Source of the DNA: Planctomycetota bacterium
GTDB lineage: Bacteria; Planctomycetota; UBA11346
Direction: 5' to 3'
DNA: 10,577 bases
NCBI GenBank assembly: GCA_947440715.1
Contig: CANETI010000050.1
Location: 1-10,577, forward strand
Part shown: positions 5,700 through 10,577 of the stretch, one piece after another
Layout of the letters: each line of letters starts with the position of its first letter
How positions within the stretch are numbered: the first letter of the stretch is position 1
The notes under the pieces: generated by a model
What the model was told of the DNA's origin: nothing
Seen by the model: only the letters and a program-made list of their open reading frames with translations
Databases searched by the model: none
Position numbers and translations under genes: made by a program

Positions 5700-7774
5700 G
5701 GAGCTTCCGACTTGAGGTCCGGTTTGAGCGGCAGGCGACCAGTCAGGAGTTTCCACGAAGTGTGAGCGCACAACAGCATCATGGTGACAATGACGCTCAT
5801 GAATATTCCGCATAAGGTGGCGTTTAGGAACTGGTTGAAACGCAAGTGTTTCAATTTGCCTAATGCTGCCTCATCAAGACCGCCGACAGCAATTTTCTCC
5901 GACAGTTGGTCGGCCATGGCGAGAAAGCCAATGGCTGGAGATGGATCGGTGATTTTAATCCAACCGGCACTCAAGGTAACGACGGCTAACCAAATTAAGG
6001 GGATGATCGTCATCCACATCCATTTGGCTTTGCCCATGCGAATAATAATGACCGTGCCCAGGGCCAGGGCCACGGTGGCCAATAATTGATTAGCGATACC
6101 AAATAACGGCAGCAACGCACGTACGCCACCGTTGGGATCAGCCACGGAGGCCAGGACAAAATAACCCCAGCCAGCAACCACTAATAAACTAACGCCCATC
6201 ACGATGAAGATATTATTACTGTTACCGAGCGGCTTCCATACTTGGCCCAAAAGGTCTTGCAGCAAGAATCGTCCAACCCGCGTGCCAGCATCGACGGTGG
6301 TCAAAATGAACAGCGCTTCAAACAAAATCGCAAAGTGATACCAAAACGCCATGGTTCCTTTGCCGCCTAAAACTTGACTAAAAATATGAGCCATGCCCAC
6401 CGCTAAGGTTGGTGCGCCACCGGCGCGGGCGATGACCGAATTTTCGCCAATATCTTTTGCCGTATCGGTCAGCATTTCTGGCGTGAGGGTGAAACCGAAG
6501 GTTTGTATCCAGCCATTGATGGTTGTTGTTACGGCAGCGGGATCACCCGTTTGACTAGCAAAAGCACCGACATTCATGGCATAATAAATACCAGGATGGA
6601 GATGGCAGGCCGCAATCAATGCCAAGATGGCGACCAAACTTTCCATCAACATGCCGCCATAACCAATGATGGGCGCATGGCTTTCGCGTTCGATCATTTT
6701 CGGAGTGGTACCACTTGAAACGAGCGCATGGAAACCGCTGATCGCACCGCAGGCGATGGTAATGAAACAGAAGGGAAATAATTGGCCAGAGACCACCGGG
6801 CCATTGCCGGATGCCCAGGCGCCGTTCCCGACAACTAGCGGATTAATCATCGGCATCGATAATTCGGGGAGCACCACCAGCACACCGACGGCGAGTAAAA
6901 CAATGGTGCCGATTTTCACAAAGGCGCTTAAGTAATCGCGCGGAGCTAACAGCATCCAGACGGGTAATACAGCGGCGATGAAACCGTACACGATAATGCC
7001 CCAAGACACGGTTTCGCGTGTGAAGGTGAAGGTGTGGTGCAAGGTTTCATGATCTGCCACCCATTTACCCAGCCATAAGGACAGTGCGAGCAGCACTAAA
7101 CCAATGGCACTCGCTTCCAATACTTTCCCAGGACGAATTAAGCGCATCCAAAAACCCATCAGCAAAGCAATCGGAACGGTAGCCAATAATGTGACGGTAG
7201 CCCAAGGCGATTCAGCCAAAGCATTTACCACGACTAAACTTAAAAATGCGATCAGAATTAAAATAATTCCGACAATGGCGACTAAGGAGAGGACGCCCGC
7301 AAAGGGTCCCACTTCATCACGAGCCATTTGTCCCAATGATTTGCCATCTCGGCGCATGGATCCGCACAGGATAATTAAATCTTGCACCGCACCGCCCAAC
7401 ACCACGCCAATAATAATCCATAAAGCCCCAGGTAAGACACCGAATTGCGCAGCCAAGATGGGACCAACCAGCGGACCTGCTCCAGCGATGGCGGCGAAAT
7501 GATGTCCAAATAACACCCATTTTGGTGTCGGCACATAATCGTGTCCGTCATTCAACCGAATTGCTGGCGTGACACGCGCATCATCGAGGGCGAAAATACG
7601 CTCTGACACAAAACGACTATAATAACGATAACCCACCAAGTAGCAGCACACGGCGGCGGTCAGCAACCACGCCGCATTAATGGTTTCTCCGCGATTCAAC
7701 GCGAGCCCGGCTAAGGCACCTGCCCCAAGCAGGCCAATGATGATCCAAATAATATGAGACGAGAGCGAACGCAT
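5696..7774 (-). CDS. cstA: CstA-family carbon-starvation transporter (pyruvate/peptide uptake)
   Basis: A 692-residue inner-membrane transporter with about 16-18 hydrophobic helices, close to the 701 residues of E. coli CstA. Family hallmarks are present: VLFGHHFAAIAGAGPLVGP (87-105), VQDLI followed by SMRRDGKSLGQMA (130-151), CGAISGFHALVSSGTTPK (342-359), TTVDAGTRVGRF (492-503) and FGIANQLLA (558-566). CstA was first described as a peptide carrier and later as a pyruvate transporter in E. coli; the substrate here is not determined by sequence. The start at 7774 has GGAG six bases upstream and gives the N-terminus MRSLSSHIIW leading straight into the first helix. A frame extension to 7831 would add 19 Arg-rich residues with no counterpart in the family. 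It is the first gene of the minus-strand cluster and overlaps ybdD by four bases. In other bacteria the gene is induced on carbon limitation. Confidence 0.96.
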   Translation of the reverse strand: MRSLSSHIIWIIIGLLGAGALAGLALNRGETINAAWLLTAAVCCYLVGYRYYSRFVSERIFALDDARVTPAIRLNDGHDYVPTPKWVLFGHHFAAIAGAGPLVGPILAAQFGVLPGALWIIIGVVLGGAVQDLIILCGSMRRDGKSLGQMARDEVGPFAGVLSLVAIVGIILILIAFLSLVVVNALAESPWATVTLLATVPIALLMGFWMRLIRPGKVLEASAIGLVLLALSLWLGKWVADHETLHHTFTFTRETVSWGIIVYGFIAAVLPVWMLLAPRDYLSAFVKIGTIVLLAVGVLVVLPELSMPMINPLVVGNGAWASGNGPVVSGQLFPFCFITIACGAISGFHALVSSGTTPKMIERESHAPIIGYGGMLMESLVAILALIAACHLHPGIYYAMNVGAFASQTGDPAAVTTTINGWIQTFGFTLTPEMLTDTAKDIGENSVIARAGGAPTLAVGMAHIFSQVLGGKGTMAFWYHFAILFEALFILTTVDAGTRVGRFLLQDLLGQVWKPLGNSNNIFIVMGVSLLVVAGWGYFVLASVADPNGGVRALLPLFGIANQLLATVALALGTVIIIRMGKAKWMWMTIIPLIWLAVVTLSAGWIKITDPSPAIGFLAMADQLSEKIAVGGLDEAALGKLKHLRFNQFLNATLCGIFMSVIVTMMLLCAHTSWKLLTGRLPLKPDLKSEAP
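5704..5708 (-). promoter_or_regulatory. Shine-Dalgarno sequence of ybdD
   Basis: On the minus strand GGAAG lies four bases before the GTG at 5699, within the last codons of cstA. It supports the short GTG start and translational coupling. Confidence 0.5.
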
Positions 7775-8045
7775 TGAGTACTCCAGACGACCGACCCGTG
7801 AACGAGCTCGACTTGGTCGAGGGCGATCCACTAGGGAAGGCGGCAGGCTAGAGCTGACCTCAGCAGCGCAACTACCGGTATCGGTAATGGCTGGTAGGCC
7901 AGCGGAAAGTGCGGGAGAAGCAGCGGATGATGCCTGTTAACTGGTGAACACGAAGCCTCATTTAATGCCGTTATTCCTAGACGCACAGATGCGGTCCCAC
8001 GACCGGCTCATGACAGGATGAGAACGAACGACAGACTACACCAGC
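7775..8045. promoter_or_regulatory. Divergent intergenic region between cstA and the LpxR-like gene
   Basis: These 271 bases must hold the promoters of both directions. For the plus strand, TTAACT (7937-7942) and TTTAAT (7961-7966) are separated by 18 bases and form a plausible but imperfect sigma-70-like pair. Short inverted repeats with 4-base loops occur at 7873-7886 (TACCG/CGGTA), 7890-7903 (GCTGG/CCAGC) and 7992-8005 (CGGTC/GACCG). The first two lie next to each other upstream of cstA, and the third is in the leader of the LpxR-like gene. They could be operators or leader hairpins, but 5-bp arms are expected by chance. I see no convincing promoter for cstA and no riboswitch. Confidence 0.3.
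7781..7784 (-). promoter_or_regulatory. Shine-Dalgarno sequence of cstA
   Basis: On the minus strand GGAG lies six bases before the ATG at 7774. This decides between that start and the longer frame beginning at 7831. Confidence 0.6.
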
Positions 8046-9455
8046 ATGCGGGTCATCATTGGCTTATTAGTGGGTGTCGTTGCTCAGGCCTCCGGTGCGG
8101 TCTACGGTTTACCGGAACCGCCAACGCCGGCGCCGACGCCAGATTTTTGGTTTTTGTTTTCGGATGATTTCCTCGGCATGGCAGTTTTTAATACCGATGA
8201 TTATCGCACCGCGAATGTGACGCTGGGTGGGCAATATGATGCGTGGCGTTTTGCCTTGGACGCGAGCATGCTCACTAATCGTGGACTTGATGGTACCGCG
8301 CCGAGTCGCACCGATGAGCTGACGTATAGTTTGGGTTATGCGCTGTTCGATGGTGAGCGCAGTCATGATCAGTGGCGTTCGTTGGTCGTGGCTGGTATTG
8401 GCGGTCGTACGTACGGCGATCTTGGTGGTGAATCGGTGCAAAATAACGTGCACGATCGTTACGGGCATCCGACCGTGACATTGCCCTACGATCCACAATC
8501 AGGTACCGATGGTTTTGTTTATGTGCATAGCCGTTTAACCGCCATGCCATCATGGGATTATCAGTGGCACGGACCATTTGGTCGCTGGTCGGCGCAAGTG
8601 GAAAATGGGGGATTGGTGTCAACCGGTGGAGCGCTGCAGGCCTACACCAGTGCGCGCATCGTGTCGATCGGCCTTGATAGTATGGCCTGGATGGGTGTCC
8701 GTTATCAATGGAATGGCGGAGATTATGCCGGTGCGACCTCAACTATTGTGGCGGACAAAGAATCTGGTTGGTGGATTGACGTCGGGCTAGCGCGTACGCC
8801 AGGTATTTTAGTGCTGGCAAGTTTAAATCCCAGCCGGGAAACGGTCGCAGGTTCGATTGGTATTACCGCAGATAGTCAGTTATTATCGATGGCGGATATT
8901 TCTCAGCCAGTTGAATTAGCGATGAAATTTTGGCCTGGGGTGGGTAATTTGGGTGTGGATGTTCGTTGGCAGCCAGGCTGGTTGCGTCAGCATTCACTCA
9001 GTGAGCGTGACCAAGTCGTCTTCGTTTATGATTTCGGTGACGTACCGGGTTACGACGATTGGACCGGTAATACCGTTGCTTTTGATCAAATAATATTGGG
9101 TTGGGCGCCATCGTGGTCGTATTTCACGCCACACTTTCCATTAACCACGACTATTAATACCTATGTGGCTGGCGGTGTTCGCTTAGAGCGGGTGCAGGAA
9201 AATACTGCCACTCCACGTTATCCCGACACCGGTGTTCACCTGGCTGCCGTTGCCCAAGGTGGCGTGGGTCTACGATTTGGTTATCGCTTTTTGGAGAGCC
9301 CAGATGCCTGGGCGAATCAATTTCGCCTCGGTGTTGGTATTGATGGTTGGTTGCCGTATCCAACAACGACGGTGTCGAATGGTGCTGATACCGGAACGTT
9401 ATTTCGCTCTGGTTATGCGTGGTACCTGACCATCGGTTCCGTAGTGGAATGGTGA
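8046..9455 (+). CDS. Outer-membrane beta-barrel resembling lipid A deacylase LpxR (DUF2219)
   Basis: A 469-residue exported protein. Residues 1 to about 18 form a signal peptide (hydrophobic core IIGLLVGVVAQASGA, likely signal peptidase I cleavage after SGA), followed by a Pro-rich linker (23-32). The rest alternates polar and apolar residues like beta-strands and ends in Trp after GSVVE, the usual signal of outer-membrane barrels. Three segments recall LpxR, which removes the 3'-acyloxyacyl chain of lipid A: SDDFLG (39-44) where LpxR has Asn-Asp, DDYRTAN (51-57) where LpxR has a Tyr-Thr-Asn-Gly type motif, and GESVQNNVH (128-136), which would carry the catalytic His. The catalytic Asn would therefore be Asp40, so activity is uncertain. 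The barrel is larger than the roughly 300-320 residues of classic LpxR. No Shine-Dalgarno is visible before the ATG, but an in-frame stop at 8019-8021 leaves no other upstream start. Outer-membrane beta-barrel is fairly secure; the LpxR relationship is tentative. Confidence 0.8.
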   Translation: MRVIIGLLVGVVAQASGAVYGLPEPPTPAPTPDFWFLFSDDFLGMAVFNTDDYRTANVTLGGQYDAWRFALDASMLTNRGLDGTAPSRTDELTYSLGYALFDGERSHDQWRSLVVAGIGGRTYGDLGGESVQNNVHDRYGHPTVTLPYDPQSGTDGFVYVHSRLTAMPSWDYQWHGPFGRWSAQVENGGLVSTGGALQAYTSARIVSIGLDSMAWMGVRYQWNGGDYAGATSTIVADKESGWWIDVGLARTPGILVLASLNPSRETVAGSIGITADSQLLSMADISQPVELAMKFWPGVGNLGVDVRWQPGWLRQHSLSERDQVVFVYDFGDVPGYDDWTGNTVAFDQIILGWAPSWSYFTPHFPLTTTINTYVAGGVRLERVQENTATPRYPDTGVHLAAVAQGGVGLRFGYRFLESPDAWANQFRLGVGIDGWLPYPTTTVSNGADTGTLFRSGYAWYLTIGSVVEW

Positions 9456-9525
9456 ACGTCTCATTCATGTGAGCGATATCCGCACTTGAGTGCATGCCGT
9501 TCACAGCCATCGTCGCATCTTCACG

Positions 9526-9530
9526 AAGGA
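9526..9530 (+). promoter_or_regulatory. Shine-Dalgarno sequence of the aldo/keto reductase
   Basis: AAGGA lies eight bases before the ATG at 9539. The in-frame ATG at 9494 lacks a comparable site and would add 15 residues not found in the family. The 83-base gap behind the LpxR-like gene contains a 12-base near-palindrome (9482-9493) but no T-run, so the two genes may be co-transcribed. Confidence 0.65.
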
Positions 9531-9538
9531 ATACTCCC

Positions 9539-10525
9539 ATGTCATTTGCCGCTGATCGTTATGACCACATGCAGTACCGCCGTTGCGGGCGTTCTGGTTT
9601 ATTATTGCCCGCCGTCAGTTTAGGTGGATGGCAAGCCATTGGCAGTTATCGCGATACCGACGCGAGTTTTAATATTTTCAAAGCGGCTTTTGATGCGGGA
9701 ATAACGCATTTCGATTTCGCCAATAACTATGGTCGTCCAGCTGGCGCCAGCGAAGAATTATTCGGCAATATTATTGGTCAATTTCCGCGTGAAGAATTAG
9801 TTATTAGCTCTAAGGCCGGTTATCGTATGTGGCCAGGTCCGTACGGCGAATGGGGCAGCCGTAAATCGTTGATCGAATCATGCGATCAATCCTTGAAACG
9901 ACTCAAGGTCGATCATCTTGATATTTTTTATTCGCATCGTCCAGATCCGAGCACGCCATTGGAAGAAACCATCGGCGCGTTGGAGCACATCGTGCGTCAG
10001 GGAAAAGCGATCTATGCGGGTGTCAGCAATTACACCGATCCGCGCTTTAGCGAAGCGGTTGCTCTCACCAAGCAACGTGGCTGGGCCCCCATCACGATTC
10101 ATCAACCGCGTTATCATTTATTTGAACGCGAAGTCGAACAATCTGTTTTACCGACGGCGGGTAAGGAAGGCGTGGGCGTTATTGTGTTCTCACCGTTGGC
10201 GCAGGGCATTTTGACCGACCGTTATCTCAACGGAATTCCTGCTGGTTCACGTGCCGCCACCGATCCGGGTAATGGCGGTATTGGTCGTGGAGCAGTGACC
10301 GATGCGGTCATTAATAAAGTACGCAAATTAAATGATCTCGCCAAAGAGCGTGGTCAAAGCATGGCGCAGATGGCGTTAGCATGGGTATTGAAAGATCCAC
10401 GCGTGACGTCGGTACTCATCGGTGCGAGTTCGCCAGAACAGGTGCAGCAAAATGTCGTGTGTATTAAAAACTTGACGTTTAGCCCGGCGGAGCTTCAACG
10501 CATTGATCAGATTTGCGCTCAATAA
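9539..10525 (+). CDS. gpr: Aldo/keto reductase, L-glyceraldehyde 3-phosphate reductase (YghZ/Gpr) type
   Basis: A 328-residue cytoplasmic NADPH-dependent oxidoreductase of the (beta/alpha)8-barrel aldo/keto reductase superfamily. The catalytic tetrad is visible as Asp59, Tyr64, Lys92 and His133 within the segments DFANNYG, SSKAGY and FYSHRPD. The E. coli YghZ-type signature is strong: QYRRCGRSGLLLPAVSLG near the N-terminus, MWPGPYGEWGSRK (97-109), FSPLAQGILTDRYLNGIP (217-234) and RGQSMAQMALAW followed by VTSVLIGAS near the C-terminus. YghZ reduces L-glyceraldehyde 3-phosphate and other toxic aldehydes such as methylglyoxal. This protein is slightly shorter than the 346-residue E. coli enzyme, the difference being mainly at the C-terminus. 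Related reductases act on other aldehydes, so the physiological substrate is inferred. Its neighbours do not suggest a pathway. Confidence 0.94.
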   Translation: MSFAADRYDHMQYRRCGRSGLLLPAVSLGGWQAIGSYRDTDASFNIFKAAFDAGITHFDFANNYGRPAGASEELFGNIIGQFPREELVISSKAGYRMWPGPYGEWGSRKSLIESCDQSLKRLKVDHLDIFYSHRPDPSTPLEETIGALEHIVRQGKAIYAGVSNYTDPRFSEAVALTKQRGWAPITIHQPRYHLFEREVEQSVLPTAGKEGVGVIVFSPLAQGILTDRYLNGIPAGSRAATDPGNGGIGRGAVTDAVINKVRKLNDLAKERGQSMAQMALAWVLKDPRVTSVLIGASSPEQVQQNVVCIKNLTFSPAELQRIDQICAQ

Positions 10526-10555
10526 TCGTTCTAAAGTGAAAACGAATGAGAACGA
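10526..10555. repeat. 7-bp inverted repeat after the aldo/keto reductase
   Basis: TCGTTCT (10526-10532) pairs perfectly with AGAACGA (10549-10555) across a 16-base loop. AACGAAT also occurs twice in direct orientation, at 10541-10547 and 10551-10557, ten bases apart, about one helical turn. There is no following T-run, so it is not a standard terminator. It could be an operator or leader element of a downstream gene, or chance in an A-rich stretch. Confidence 0.25.
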
Positions 10556-10577
10556 ATATGATGACCAAGAAAGAAAA
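10546..10577 (+). CDS. Possible start of a downstream gene (partial)
   Basis: An ATG at 10546 opens a frame that runs off the window, reading MRTNMMTKKE; ATGs at 10558 and 10561 are in the same frame. A Lys-rich beginning is typical of a bacterial N-terminus, but only ten codons are visible and no clear Shine-Dalgarno is present, so this is a weak call. Confidence 0.25.
   Translation, partial: MRTNMMTKKE

Noticed and set aside
7104..7502. 132-codon plus-strand open frame within cstA
   Set aside because: It is antisense to conserved CstA membrane helices and has a Thr/Lys/Pro-rich, low-complexity composition with no family resemblance.
8018..8028. ATGAGAACGAA shared with 10546-10556, both in leader regions
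   Set aside because: Shared 11-mers are expected several times by chance in a window of this size, and there is no further similarity around them.
8109..8742. Two open frames on the minus strand opposite the LpxR-like gene
   Set aside because: Arg/His-rich translations typical of the complement of a real gene; the plus-strand gene has a signal peptide and barrel features.
9482..9493. Near-palindrome GCACT-TG-AGTGC as a terminator after the LpxR-like gene
   Set aside because: The stem is short, the loop too tight and no T-run follows.

Overview
This window comes from a diderm bacterium of roughly even GC content. The best guess is the Planctomycetota/Lentisphaerota (PVC) group. That is an inference from the style of the genes: two membrane-anchored Hanks-type Ser/Thr kinases with N-terminal CxxC zinc ribbons, one of them with a DWG in place of DFG and a C-terminal array of 21-residue leucine-rich repeats, plus a 402-residue protein I cannot place. 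An outer membrane is supported independently by an LpxR-like beta-barrel with a signal peptide and a C-terminal aromatic residue. No rRNA or other taxonomic marker is present.

Layout. Positions 1-115 may hold the 3' end of a plus-strand gene. A tail-anchored Ser/Thr kinase follows (194-1291, +). Converging on it is a minus-strand cluster, read right to left: cstA (7774-5696), a ybdD/yjiX-type small gene (5699-5478), a large kinase with TPR-like and LRR regions (5429-2550), and the unknown 402-aa gene (2553-1345). Two of the three junctions are 4-base GTGA overlaps and the third is a 48-base gap with no obvious terminator, so the four genes look like one operon. A 271-bp divergent region (7775-8045) separates it from a plus-strand pair: an LpxR-like outer-membrane protein (8046-9455) and an aldo/keto reductase of the YghZ/Gpr type (9539-10525). 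The last 32 bases may begin another gene.

How the genes may work together. CstA with its YbdD partner is a known pairing for uptake of pyruvate or peptides under carbon limitation. The unusual point is that a receptor-like kinase and its translationally coupled orphan partner appear to be carried in the same transcript. One inference is that the kinase senses something through its LRR domain, probably exported, and signals to the 402-aa protein, to CstA/YbdD, or to both. The plus-strand genes on the right (lipid A-type deacylase fold, small-aldehyde reductase) show no clear functional link with the operon.

Starts were moved from the longest open frame wherever a Shine-Dalgarno sequence or family alignment favoured a shorter form (kinase 1, YbdD, CstA, aldo/keto reductase).
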